This document shows, in pieces, positions 34,001 through 49,000 of a stretch of 64,000 nt of DNA. The position numbers and the translations under genes are program-made. The notes under the pieces were generated by a model, which made no database searches, was not told the DNA's origin, and worked only from the letters and a program-made list of their open reading frames with translations. The stretch comes from Limnoperna fortunei (lineage: Eukaryota; Mollusca; Bivalvia; Mytilida; Modiolidae). Each line of letters begins with the position of its first letter. Within the stretch, counting starts at the first letter, position 1. The stretch spans positions 34,731,080 through 34,795,079 of the forward strand of contig OX104115.1 of assembly GCA_944474755.1 (NCBI GenBank), in the 5' to 3' direction.

Positions 34001-37000
34001 ATCAACGTTTGATAATCTCTAGAGAAATCACCATTTTTTCCCAATAAAATTAATTAACTCTAAATACTTCATTTTTACCAGAGGCTATGCTGCCATTTTT
34101 ACCACAGGCTATGCTGCCATTTTTAACCACAGGCTATGCTGCCATTTTTACCAGAGGCTATGCTGCCCTTTTAACCACAGGCTATGTGGCCATTCGCAGG
34201 ATGTTACTGCTGGATGTTACTGCCTAGGACACAAATTTGATACTGTTACCCTTGAAAAATATTTTTAAAATTTTACCAGAACTTTTCACCAAGAATATTA
34301 CAGTTTAATTGTCCACATTTGAGCAATTATATAATAAGCCCCTCAGTATTGGAGTCTGACCCATCAAAAGGTTTTGCCACATACTCTAGTTTGAAAAAAA
34401 TAATGCATAGTAATTATAGACAACCAAACAGACCCATAGTCAGTATGAAACCTTGGATACCAAATTCAATAGAAAATGGTGCCATTATTGCCACAAATTT
34501 CAACATAAAAAGTAAATAAAGTTTTCAATCATGCAAAAAGTTGTACAGCAACGTCATAAACGTATACCTAAGTAAAAACACTCTCAAAAGTGGTCAGACA
34601 ACAAACAAACTTATCAAACTAAGAAACCCTCGTTAAAAAACCACAAATGTTAGCAGTAAACAATAATCGAACTAAAAAACATCTACCTAATATGTCACCA
34701 AACAAAACAGATAATTAATTAAGGTGAAAATTTGACAGATGCTACCTGATGTCACTGTCGAGGAATTTTTATCTGCTGACCTTTCATTGTGTTGTAAATA
34801 AAGGCTCTTCTAGTAAAATATTCAACAGACTTCATTGAAGTGTGTCTATTAGTACTTAGAAGCTTGAATCTAAGTTGTTTATTTCATAGTCTACAGTTTG
34901 ATTTTACTGACATTTCTGTCTACATATTATTTTTGTGGCAATAAAGACAAAATCACACATAAATCTGTCACAGTACAGAACTGCACACACAAGAAATATC
35001 CATAATATGCTAATTGGTAAACTTCCAGAATTTTATTAAAAATCATATTTTAAACTGACAACTATCTATTGTTAGCCATTACAGGTAGAAATGTATCTTC
35101 TTTAATTTACTGACAGCTACACATACCTGTCATAATCAATTACACATCCATTAATCCACATTTTTTTCAAGATTTACAACTGCTTACAGTTCAATAATCT
35201 TAACTATAAGCCTCAAATGGATTAGTCCCAGAATAATGAATTCATTCCTAGTCTAAATATTGTATACATTTCAACAAATAAATTTCCAGTGTTGTAATAA
35301 TATTGACTTCTCCTGTCAATCATTTTGTACACATAATGGTCATTAGTTACTTTGCTCTCTTGGGAAATGGACATGGATGACTCAGTATTGTTTTTCCCAT
35401 AACTGATAACTTATTTGATAACAGTATTTCAAATAAATTACCTCCCCTTAATCATATAAATAAGAATACAAGATGTTTTGTGCAAAGTGTGCATAATCAC
35501 ACCTTTAATAAATTCATTTGAATAAGCATTGACAGAGAAAAAAATTATATTTAAAGCATTTTAAGTTTCAGCTTTTAAAATTATAAAAATACAGTATGTG
35601 AAATTATAAAAAATATTTTCTAACTTCAACTGATGTAAACAAGACTTTCAGAATAACTTATTTCTTACCATTGCAGAATCTTAAACTAGTGCTCCCTAAT
35701 TCAATGTTTGCTAAGATTAAAATCAATAGAAATAGTTTATGATTTTAGCATGAAATCAAAATGCACATCTTGATCAATTGTTCATATCCCAAATTCCTCC
35801 CAAATTCAAAGAATTGTCCTGTGTCCACTTCATTTCACCTTACAAAAAATTGTCCCATTCATCTTTCCACATAAAAATGCATGTCTTCCCTGCCCTCTTC
35901 AGTAAAACTTCTTTTAATCTTCCCAATTATTCACATCAGCACATTCATATTTCATGGCATTTTCAAAAGTCATAAAGGCAAAAGACATAGCTATATGTTC
36001 ATCCAGGTCAGACTAGGGTCAAATCAAAAATTAATTTATAAAAACCCAGAGATTAAACATCCATGATTGGAATGTAAAATCGTTTTTCCCTGTGGCCAAG
36101 ATTGCTCTTGTTCATGTTGTATGTTTAGACTTGGTATGTTTGTTTCCCAACATCAAAGAGTTTTGGATTACATCGAAATATGTACTACATGTACTTTCAA
36201 ATATAACTAGCATAATGTTTGTTTTACTTTTGTCATATCCTAAACCTAACAAATTAATGAACACTCTAAAGAATATCACCGATAATTTTACAGGAGAAAA
36301 TGATTATTTAAAAAAAAATTCTGCAAGAAACAAATTTGTCTACCAACAAACTTCTAGACTAAACCCTTAGGCTCTTGGGTCAGTCAAAATAAATTCCTTT
36401 TAAATCTGAATTAAAGTAGCTAAGCATTAACCCAGCTTTCTGAATTAGGGATGTGTATTAAAAAGTCGTAAACTGTCTGAAGGGTAAAAATTTTAATTTA
36501 GGATGATAAGGTTGTGGAATTTTGATGGATTATCTGTAAGAAAGTATTTTAAAGTGAGTATAAAATTCTAATCACTCTTGTCTAAAATCAAAAGTAGGGT
36601 CATAACCTCAGCAATCTGGATGGCTGATGCATTTATTTGACAATGATTAAAGTAATTAAAGTCTGCAGTTGGTTGTCCTCCAATACACAATAACAATAGG
36701 TCTGGTTAGCAGGACAGAAGTCAAAATTGTATGGTAGTGACACAAGGAAAAATCTGTTACTTACGCCATAACACAAAAACAATCAACAACAAAAAATGGA
36801 AACAAATCTAAAAGGGTTACATCCAAAGATATATTCCATCTTTTATGTTATCTCTCAATGAAATAATAAATAAGCCAAGTCTTTTTAGGTATCCTTTTTT
36901 AGGAAAAATCCGTCTAAGACCAGTGGTGTTTTATAAATATTAAACTTTATTCAGAAACTACAAAGGCCCATTTGGTTCGTAGTAGTACAGCATGATAAGG

Positions 37001-40000
37001 TACAATTAAACACAGATACAATATTCAACACAATCAACCAAGGGACATGTCATTGAAGCAGTCCCAAAATTTGTCCAAATATTTAATATTTTTCTTTTCT
37101 GAACATAAATGTCCTATGGGGAGAATAGGTGTACATACAGGGATGTGTATTGCTACATAAAGTAACATCAATGGCCCATGTCCCCAGGGTGGTAACATCA
37201 ATCACAAGTCAAACAACCATATAATCAGAGGCACATTTTTTCTTTCTTTTGGGAAGTTGTAAAATTTCTTGCTTTACTTATTTTGTTATTTATATTTAAA
37301 AATAATTCCTATTATTTAAGTTCTATCTTCTAAAAATTCTTACACACAAAAAAAATAAACACTTACCCAAAATAAAAAGTCCTGACATAAGACATATCCA
37401 ACATTTTTTAATATATGCCAGTTATTTCTGATAACTTATGATCTTTTTATTATAAAATAACTTCCAGTTAATTTAAACTGATCCTCAATACAAATTACAA
37501 CAAGTAGCGTTAATTTCATCAATTAAAGATGAAATCTGACCAAGACAACCACAGACTACAAACACTTCATGATACAAACATCTGAATGAACATGAAATGT
37601 ATTTTAAATGCTTCTGGTACAGGGTTACAACATTGAACTAATCAACACTATCAAAATACCTTTTAAATCATACTTTTGGATGCATCCCAATTTTCCCAAA
37701 CATGTGTCATGTTTGTTTAAAATGGAGACATCTCAAAAAGTTGTTTAATAATATTGATTGTGTATGTAAGATCTTAATTTCAACAATAGATTTTAAGGTT
37801 ATTTAGTTTCTTTGAAGTTACCTTAGAAGAATGGGTCTTAATTATCATTGCCTTAAACAAAGGATTATAGGAGCTTAATGGTCTACCCACACTAGGGGGA
37901 TTTCATTTTACGTGTACAATGGGGGGATATTACTTATAAATAAAAGAAAGAGCTGGAGTAATAAGTAGGCAGAGGCTTATAAATGTACCACAACATTGTC
38001 TACTTAACCTTAAGGAAAGGTGTCAATCAAGAACTGTTTTCAAATGTACCCATAATGACCTTACCTTAAGACAGTACATCAATTCATCCAGGAAATTAAA
38101 ATGAATGTTAGTTATATCAATTTCATTGTGATCAAAAAAGCTTTTAATTCAATGGTGGTCCAAAAAAAAGCTATTTTGGGACCTTTGCCATATAAATTAA
38201 ATTAATACCTGAAGCAGGAGATTTCCAGGAATTATGTATTATTGCATTGTAAAAGGATGGCACATTACAAGGGCTAAATTTTATAAGTCATAGAAGTCCA
38301 TTTTGGGTTTTAAAAAATGTGTTCTTTATTCTGGAACTCCTTAAACTTGAAACAAAGGGATATCCAACACAAAATTATGAAATCTGATGCTATTTTCAAA
38401 ACAAATAGGTTTAAACCCCCCTTTTCTCATTTTCACTTAATATACCAAGTCACACAATGTATAAAACCATACCTTTCAATGGAAAATGCAAGCATAGGCA
38501 AATCCTTCATAATGTAAAAATTAAGATAATTTATCCTACATGTAATCCATTTAACATGAATTCCAGTCTTCATCTGGAGTCAAATACTCCATTAAAATAT
38601 CCATGACACATATTCAATTATACTGCCTTGAAAAAATCCCACAGAAATATCAACCTTTAGAAATAACAACAATATAGATCAATATAGGTAAAATTCATTA
38701 AATATTCATTATTTATGACTAATGTAGAGGTATATACTCTAATGTATTCTTTACCTATCATATTAATCACTGGTTAAATATTTAACCTTAATGTAATTTT
38801 ATAATTTAATACTCTTGAAATTATCTACATAATAACTTGTGTCAAGTTTAACAGGGCAACATTGGATATGCAGATAGCATAACAAGTTTAAAGAAACTTA
38901 ATGCATTTTTTTCGACTGACTCTTTACTGAAGAGATTGTGTGTCTTGACTTCTGACTGAAATATGTATCACTGTCCTTTTTATATCATGTCCTTCATTTT
39001 TACTATATTTTTCAAGCGTCCAATAAGCAATAAACATTTCTTGTTGTAAGAGGGGATCCCAGGGATCCTTCATTTTACAACCTTCTGAATATAACTGAAA
39101 TTTTGCTTGCTGGATGTAAAACAACAATCAATCAATCATTTTACAACATTTTATGCATTCAATTCTCCAATTAAAACTAAAAATAGGTGACACGATTTCC
39201 ATGTTGCTAATTTGTCATATTCATTTTCAAGCAACTAAAATATTCCACAAAACAATGTCATTTTTATCTGTCTCACAGCTGAAGCCAGATTTGCAGACCA
39301 TGTCTAAATGATCGTTTCCATACAACCCCCCTCTAAACAGAATCAACAATAAAAAAAATTTGACAGCTCTCACAAATTCAGTTAGAAATCATATCAAAAA
39401 CAACTAGTCAACTTCAAAGGTTTATATTTATATCAAACATATTTGTGTACAAATGATAAAATAAGTGTCAATAACTGTACATGTCAACACACAGATACGG
39501 GCCAAGTACACTCATGTCAAATATTTTTGGCATACACCCTTATCAAGTGTTAAGATACTTCAGAGAAGTGTTTGAAAAATGAAATTAACAATTCAAGAAA
39601 TTATGCAGTATAAACATTTGTATCTTTACCAGACAAAAGACAGTATCATAAACTGGATATTTTAGTAAAATGTACCTTATTCACATTACCAGTATAAGTA
39701 CATGTTTTTATGTTGTTGTTTTGTTTTATATGATTTAGCACTTAGAAAACCTCAGTATTTCAATTTGGACAAAAAAGTCTGTAAGCAACCATCTAAAGTA
39801 AAGTAAAGAACATTAGTGAGCACGCTTACATACCCAACGTGCCCAGATATCTATTAGGTTCAATAATAATGTGTTCAGTAGTTTCTGAGTACAAGTACTT
39901 ACAGTTGTTTCATACATATATTTAATTTCTGAGTTCCAAGGGTCATAAATCTTTAAAAATAATCAAGTGCTATCCAGGTGATAAAATTGAATATACATGT

Positions 40001-43000
40001 ACATGAAAGTTGACTTATTCCCCCTCCCAAAAATATAGTCCCCCTTGACGAATTTCCCTGAAAATCAATCCCATCCAAGTACCCAATATAAGTAACAATT
40101 TCCCAAAGGTTCATTAATATCCATTAAGAAATAAGAGCGCTGTTCAGTGACAACGGCATGACACATGGACGCAATGACGGATGGAGGGGTCAAAAACAGT
40201 ATACCCCTGGCAACTTCGTTGCATCGGGTATAATTACAACATATCTGAAAATAAGAATTGTCTAAATACTAGTTCCAATGCTTCAAGCTCAGATTTCTAA
40301 GGAATACTTCACCAAAGTAAAATGGTATGTTTTACTGGTTAAGTGTATGCAATTAACCATATGGCCCCCACCCCCACAGTTTATAGACTGTCACCAGCTA
40401 TTAACCATATGGCCCCCACCCCCACAGTTTATAGACTGTCACCAGCTATTAACCATATGGCCCCCACCCCCCCAGTTTATAGACTGTCACCAGCTATTAA
40501 CCATATGGCCCCCACCCCCACAGTTTATAGACTGTCACCAGCTATTAACCATATGGCCCCCACCCCCACAGTTTATAGACTGTCACCAGCAATTAACCAT
40601 ATGGCCCCCACCCCCACAGTTTATAGACTGTCACCAGCTATTAACCACATGGCCCCCACCCCCACTGCTTGCAGACTGTCACCAGCTATTAACCATATGG
40701 CCCCACCCCTACTGTTTAAAGACTGTCACCAGCTATTAACCATATGGCCCCCATCCCTACTGATTAAAGACTGTCACCAGCTATTAACCACATGGCCCCA
40801 ACCCCCACTGCTTATAGACTGTCAGCAGCTATTAACCACATGGCCCCCACCCCCACTGCTTATAGACTGTCACCAGCTATTAACCATATGGCCCCCATCC
40901 CTACTGATTATAGACTGTCACCAGCTATTAACCATATGGCCCCACCCCTACTGTTTAAAGACTGTCACCAGCTATTAAACATATGGTCCCAACCCCACAC
41001 TATTAATAGACTGTCACCAGCTATTAACCACATGGCCCCAACCCCCACTGCTTATAGACTGTCAGCAGCTATTAACCACATGGCCCCAACCCCCACTGCT
41101 TATAGACTGTCAGCAGCTATTAACCACATGGCCCCCACCCCCACTGCTTATAGACTGTCACCAGCTATTAACCATATGGCCCCCATCCCTACTGATTATA
41201 GACTGTCACCAGCTATTAAACAAATGGCCCCCTTCCACACTGTTTATAGACTGTCACCAGCTATTAACCATATTGCCCCCACCCCACACTGCTTATAAAC
41301 TGTCAGCATGCTATCAACAATATGTCCTCCACCCCCACTGCTTTACAATAGAGTTGTCGCCAATAACTATTACTCATAAATAGTACACACAATGGGATGT
41401 AATGTAACAGTACATGTATGACTATTTATTCGTTAGGAATGTGCTTGTTCATATCAGTATTAAACTATATCCATCTTAATTTTACCATGCAATATAATAT
41501 AACCTGACTAATGTTGCCATCTAGAACTAAAACTAAATACCAAGTTTTTTTGTACCAGACTGAAACACATCCATCTGACCTACTTCGTGTACTCATTTGG
41601 GGTTAAATTATATAACAAGAATTCACTGATGTAAAGCATTACTGTAAATATCAAATATCCTTCATTACCTCTACAAATATTATTTTGTTTGTAAACCAAG
41701 TTGTCATGCCTCAGACATATCGAGGTAAGAGTTCCATATGCGGTGCACCCCAGAAGAGTAAGATTTTCAAAAAATTAAATTAAAATAATATCTTTCTAAT
41801 GACTATCCATTACATATATTAAAGACAGTAGTACAATTTTCATTCAGTCAATGTTGATCAATATGATCAAAATCATTTTTGGAATGGGGGTGTCATGGAT
41901 CTATTACCATTATCATAATCATGTTTATGATTTTTCATGTTAAAAGTTAACTATCAGTTTTTATCTTCTTTGTAAGTCACATGTCCACAGGAAATTTTGT
42001 CACCTGTTGATATGCTCTCAACTCCTCAGGTGAACACAACTGACCACAAATACTTCCTAATTTCTGACCAAATGTTATACTGATTAAGTGACCACAACTG
42101 ACCAGTCAGACATCTCCAGTTATCTCCCATGTCTGATAGAAATTACTGATGATTGATGAGTCAATCCAACACAGACAGGTGACCATAATAATTTTGGGGA
42201 AAAATAAAAACCATTATAGAACATTATAAAACAACTGATATGTCATTTACTGTTATCTGTTACAGTAAGACATTATCTATGTTAATTTAATGAAATCTTA
42301 CATAGAAGGATCTACTCAATGGGAAAAGCTGTAACCAATGGCATTTATAGGTTGTCAGAGTAGGATGTCAAAACTCCCTAGAGCCAATAGGAAAGACAAT
42401 TTCTCTAAGACTAGATTGATTGAAAATTGCTTAATATCCAGCTTTTGAGGCTAAAACATTCAAAAAACTATTAAAAATAATGTTCCAGGCCTTTTTTAAC
42501 TTTATACCTATGACCTAATAACATCACTATACTTTTGCCCTGTTGTGAGTTTTCAAGTAAGACAATATGACAGAAGATCCTATAAGAGAGACAACTCTCA
42601 AATGTGGCAAAAAGAACTGTTTTTATATAAAAAATTATTATTCATTATCTAATATGTCTCATATACTGCATAAAATATTTTTATTGAACATACTAAAATT
42701 TAACAGCTCCCTCTGGTTGCCTTTTAACATTAATATGGATGTGTATTGATTCCAACATTCCTGAAATATTTGCATCAGCTGCTGATGACAGTTATATTAC
42801 CTGAGACATCAGGTAAAGTAAAATATGCCTTGTTTGGTTATTGACTCAAGTGTACTATTTCTTTATGTAGAATAAAATTATGGCATCACTTTTCATTCAG
42901 CTAACATTGTACATCAATAAATCACAATTTTATCACTTGGTAATGAGGGGTTTTTTGTTTAAGGTGTAAAGGGGAATTGTTGACCTTGTGGTGAAGGTAG

Positions 43001-46000
43001 TTTCTATTGATCAACACTGAAGTTGGCAGTTTCAGTCTTGGGGCAAGGATTATTTGGCTCCATCCCTAACTGACAAGGATTGCCAGTTTAACCTGCTGAT
43101 GGTCACAAGTTATTAAAGAAAATAGCAAAGAAAACCGACTAAATAACATTAACCAAAAGCCAAGGGACAGTTACAAATCCAGATATAGACAAACACAACA
43201 CAAAAAACCAATAACATAAAACACAGAAAGAGAGTAACCCGAAACCCAATAAAAACCTTGGGTAAGCAGTGCCTGCCTTTAATTAGACACCCATCGAGTT
43301 ACTCATTGTCATGTCTAGGGAAAAGTCAAATCCACTAATAGAAAAGTTTTATTTAATTTAAAGTTTCCTCCATCCCACATCCCTACCCAATAATAAGTTG
43401 ACTTGGCATTAAACCACATGCAAATAATCAAACAAAACCCAAGGTTAATGGAACATAAGTTATTGGTATAATTGTTTTATTTACTAGGATTACCTACATC
43501 ACAAAGCTTCAATTACTACCTATACCTGTCACATGTAGATCACATCAAAGGAGAACTAAACAGTCTGTGTCCAACAAATTCATTACATCTCATTTCTAAG
43601 CAGAAAGCAAATGTTAAGACTTAAACATGTTAAAGTCTTAATATTGATTATATGTTAGCAGACATTATGACAATGCATGGTTCATGACAGGATTATTTAA
43701 AGTTACCACACTTAAATCCCCACCCTATACCCATGCTACATTTTCAAGCACCTCCTTGAAATACCTCTTAGCCACAAACTATTCATAGTAAGATGTATTA
43801 CTAAATAGGGTTTAATGCCACTTTCAGCAATTTTTCTGCTGTATCACAGTGTCTAGGTTTTATTTTGGGAGAGGAAGTTAAGTTATTGGGGAAAACCCCA
43901 AACCATTGGCAGTATTGTACTGTGAGATTCCACTGTCTGACAAGGGCCTCCTTTTTTTCTACTGTAACCCTCACTTAGACAACAACTGTATAAAATGAAA
44001 AGTGTTATTATATAAAATTAGGTTGTTAGTATTTTTTGCATAATTTTTGTTTAAAGAATATAGCAGTTTAGTCCTTGTAACCCCCCCCCCCCAACCCAAG
44101 AATTCTGTAACTTAAAACACACAATTTTTACTAGACCATATATGTCACATTCTGTGTGGTTTTTAAGTCTGAAATGTTCAAATCTGACGAATATAGGTTA
44201 GATATTTGCCCTAAAGATACTACCCATATTCACCTGCTCTTAACAAAAATTTATCTTCAATCCTTCATCTATGTAATTTACTTTACGATAAAATATTGTA
44301 TAGGTTTTGACTTAGATCAATTTCCCAGTATTGTCGATGTATTGTTCAAGTAAAATTATTAGACATACAGTTTATCCTTCAGATTGTACATGATTTTAAA
44401 ATTGGCCCAAAAAACTAAACAGAACTATTAAATAAGCATTACTTAAATTCTTTCCTGTCACCAAGTCCAATTAATAATGTCGACAGTGTTGGTTTCAGAA
44501 ATATATAAATGTATATGCAATGTACGTTTTTTGTTACCACTTTTCATTCAGTTTTTATTGTGGGGGAGGAAGCCAAATACTACCCATGGACAACCCCCAA
44601 CCTTTAGCAGAAAAGAACATCCAATCTTGGTCTGGTGAAAGGAACTTAGGGGAACACTCACAATGGTGGGATGGCACAGATTAGGGGAACGCTCACAATG
44701 GTGGGATGGCACAGATTAGGGGAACGCTCATAATGGTGGGATGGCACAGATTAGGGGAACGCTCACAATGGTGGGATGGCATAGATTAGGGGAACGCTCA
44801 CAATGGTGGGATGGCATAGATTAGGGGAACGCTCACAATGGTGGGATGGCACAGATTAGGGGAACGCTCACAATGGTGGGATGGCATAGATTAGGGGAAC
44901 GCTCACAATGGTGGGATGGCATAGATTAGGGGAACGCTCACAATGGTGGGATGGCACAGATTAGGGGAACGCTCACAATGGTGGGATGGCACAGATTAGG
45001 GGAACGCTCACAATGGTGGGATGGCACAGATTAGGGGAACGCTCACAATGGTGGGATGGCATAGATTAGGGGAATGCTCACAATGGTGGGATGGCACAGA
45101 TTAGGGGAACGCTCACAATGGTGGGATGGCACAGATTAGGGGAACGCTCACAATGGTGGGATGGCATAGATTAGGGGAACGCTCACAATGGTGGGATGGC
45201 ATAGATTAGGGGAACGCTCACAATGGTGGGATGGCACAGATTAGGGGAACGCTCACAATGGTGGGATGGCATAGATTAGGGGAACGCTCACAATGGTGGG
45301 ATGGCACAGATTAGGGGAATGCTCACAATGGTGGGATGGCATAGATTAGGGGAACGCTCACAATGGTGGGATGGCATAGATTAGGGGAACGCTCACAATT
45401 ATGGGATGGCATAGATTAGGGGAACGCTCACAATGGTGGGATGGCATAGATTAGGGGAACGCTCACAATGGTGGGATGGCACAGATTAGGGGAACGCTCA
45501 CAATGGTGGGATGGCACAGATTAAGGGAACGCTCACAGTGGTGGGATGGCACAGATTAGGGGAACGCTCACAATGGTGGGATGGCATAGATTAGGGGAAC
45601 GCTCACAATGGTGGGATGGCATAGATTAGGGGAACGCTCACAATGGTGGGATGGCACAGATTAAGGGAACGCTCACAATGGTGGGATGGCACAGATTAAG
45701 GGTTAACTAACAAAAATACATCAGCTTCTGTTGCTACATTTTATCCATACAAAAATATTGTCACAACTACAACTACAGATCGCGATGAAAAAGATTGATT
45801 GATTGATTAATGGTGTTTAACGCCCGAGCAGCAATATTTCAGCTATATTCAGGCGATGATGAAAAAGAGAAACAACTCTATCACACAACACATTTACTAT
45901 TAACACTAACATACAACACTGGATGAACCATTCACAGACTAAAACCCACAACCCTAGTTCATCAAATGTATCAATTTTTGTTTGTTTGTTTGATGGTGTT

Positions 46001-49000
46001 TAACGCCACTTTCAGCATTTTTTCAGCTATATCATGGCGTCCAGTTTTTATTGGGGGAGGAAGCCGGAGTACCCGGAGAAAACCCCCGACCTGCGGTAGG
46101 AAAACTGGCAATCCTTGTCAATTAAGATTGCAGTCGAGTTCACCCTGCCTGCAGTGAGAATCGAACCCGCAATCTCAGTGTTGACAGACCACGTGTTCAA
46201 TAGTAGACGAACTACCTTGACCACTCGGCCACCGAGGCCCCCTATCAATTTTTTAATATACAAGATATTAAATATTGTATGGACTATGTTTTTTCTGTGG
46301 CAGCCACTTTTAGAGTTTAAAATATTTTTTTTTAATTCAATTTTACTTAGGATTGACAAATCAAAGAATCTCAATGTCAGTAATAACTTAACAAGTGACA
46401 GTGTAGGTACATGTTAAGGTTTGAGGATTTGCATACCTGGAAAACATTCTGTTTTCTGTAGCAAAGTATACTATATCCATTTCCACATAACTTTCAGTAA
46501 TATGTAAATTTCACAACACTGATATGTCTTAATGTCACTCAAGAGGTTTTCTACTATACAGAAAGTCATAAACAGCTACAAGTAGGATATTTACAGTCCA
46601 ATGTGCATGAGTTAATGTTAGTTCTTAGATAGTACTACATAATAGTCCACAATGTGAATTAACTCCATGTATATTAGAAGCAACTTGAAAGATTTAATCC
46701 TCAAAATTATAGGTAAAAAAAGTACCTAGCGAAATGATTAACAAAAACTTTCCCAATACGAATGGTGGTGACAACAGTAAAACACGACTTCAGTAATGGC
46801 TATGGTTGAATCAATGCAATCAGAAATACACAGAAAATAGCACCAAGCAAATGTCTGAGCTAAGAAATACCAGAAAGCTGGTCATTCAGGAGTGGTCGAG
46901 ATAAATGTCAACTTAATAATACTATATAATTCAATGTACTTTAAGGCTTGCATTTTTAATGCACATCAATACTAAAAAAACTCCTGATGAACTCTGTCAG
47001 ACAGGTGTAGACTAGGTTTGGTTAATCATAATAAAGGCTTCTTTATACACATGGGAAAACATTTTACAGCAAGATATATGAACACTTCAGCTGTGAAGAA
47101 GGTATTTCCTCTTTTCATCCCAAATTCACCAGATAGTTTATACATCTGGCTGTGTTCTTGTCTACAAATTAACCTTCTGACCTTTCATGCTGCAAATATT
47201 ACTTTCTGGAAAATGTACAATTGGTTTTACAAGTCATTAAGTTTAATGCATTCTGAAGAAAGATGGGTAATTGTTTGCATGCTTCCCAAATACTTTGCAA
47301 GAAAACCACAAACTATTTATAGAAAGGAATAATTGTACTATTCAATTAACATGTGACATTAACTTGTTCTAAAAAATGAAACTTTATAAAGCCTTAAAAC
47401 CAGAGCAGTGTTTAACGGAATACTACACCAAGAATATTCTTGCTTTTTCTGGAATGATTTTGTTTGATATTCAATTTACAAAATATAATGCAAAAATCAT
47501 TAAAATTGAGGAGGAATATTAATTAATTTAAAAAACATACCAAACAAAAGAAGTCATTTTCCAAACGTCGTCACATTCTATAAACTCGTCTCATCCAAGA
47601 GTTTCCCACCCCTGAATAACACTGTCACACGTTCAAACCCAATGAAGATTAAAATTCCATTTAATCAATTAATCAAGTGTTAAATTTGTTTCTATTCAAC
47701 TACAATTGACTTCTAAGTAAGTTTGTATGTGATTAACTCTGAAGTCCTGCCACTCTTCCAAAGTACCACTTAAATTCTCTGAACCACTTAATCCGATGGA
47801 CAGGTATTTCTATTGTTTGTTTTGATAAGTCATTCATTTAATCTAGATTATCTTTAATATTGAAACAGTTTACAAACATTTTGTATCAAAATAGTCACGG
47901 GTATTTTTCCTTATTTGTGCCATATCATGCCAGAGTGTCACTGGGTTTTGACCCAGTACTGATTTTTAAATTATTTAATGATATAATGTCATCAAAAGTT
48001 TCAAGGTTTTAAAAATTACTATGCCAGGCATGTGTTTCATGAAAAATAAAATTAAAAATATTACAGGTCCAAATAACCAAGAACAGTATTTATCATCCAG
48101 CTAAAACTGTCTACACCTTGGCAAAGAATAACCTTAGAACTTAAAAAAATTTAAGGGCAGTAAATTTGGACAATGTTTTCTGCAACAAATCTAGCTTCAG
48201 CACCCATAAAAACGTTTTTAGTAAAAATATTTTGCTCAGCAATTACCATGACAACAGATGAAATTGAAAGTTTCGATTGGGTGAAACTAAGAAGAAATCA
48301 AATTCTCAGCTAGGAATTTCGTACAGCACTAGGACCTGCTTTGGTACTGAACATATATAATATCTATAATCGGGACGGTATGTCATGCAGGTTAACCTTC
48401 ATGTATCTTTTTATATACATTGTCTAGAAAATGTTCTATATGTACAACAGTATGTTACTTATGAGAAAATAAAGATATATCAGAACAAGTACATTTAATG
48501 CCTTTACAGGTCTGTCTCACTCACATGTAACACCTGTGTCATACAGGAATTAACTTCTTTTTCATCTTCATATGTTAATGAACTTCAGAAATATTGCTTC
48601 TTCAGTTATATTAAACATTGAAATTGGTACATGGATGGATTTCTATGAAAATATTAAATAACAAAAGATTTGTATGCTTATACTCATACCAATGTACAAT
48701 CTAAGAGCCTTAGGGAAAACTGTTGTATAGCTAAGGCCCCACCACCCACATAAAATAAGTATTATAATTATTATAAATGAATTAAAAAATATTGATTCAT
48801 TACTTTTTTTTAAATTTTACACTCTTCACTTTCATAAAGGTCAAATAGGGTCAAGGTTATATAAAAAAAGCCTTTGTAAGTGGTGGTTCATGATATGCCG
48901 AAGCCCCACTGGTTTGATGCAATGTTATACAAGCTACCTGTCAGGAAGTACCAGAACTAATACACAAGGTTAAAAAGCTGACAACTAGAACATCATAATA

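Noticed and set aside
36092..36370. 92-codon + strand open frame with a hydrophobic start
   Set aside because: AT-rich intron sequence commonly gives such frames; no family motif, splice context or poly(A) signal supports it.
40278..41298. Three overlapping + strand open frames of 153-211 codons
   Set aside because: They are produced by the 48-bp minisatellite and switch frames between units; there are no splice sites, start context or recognisable domain.
46159..46231. tRNA gene suggested by A-box and B-box sequences
   Set aside because: The boxes belong to the SINE head; target duplications, the SINE body and the lack of a complete cloverleaf argue against a functional tRNA.
46048..46417. 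Open frames on both strands of about 100 codons
   Set aside because: Most of their length lies in the SINE at 45980-46242; the open frame follows from the repeat sequence and not from a gene.
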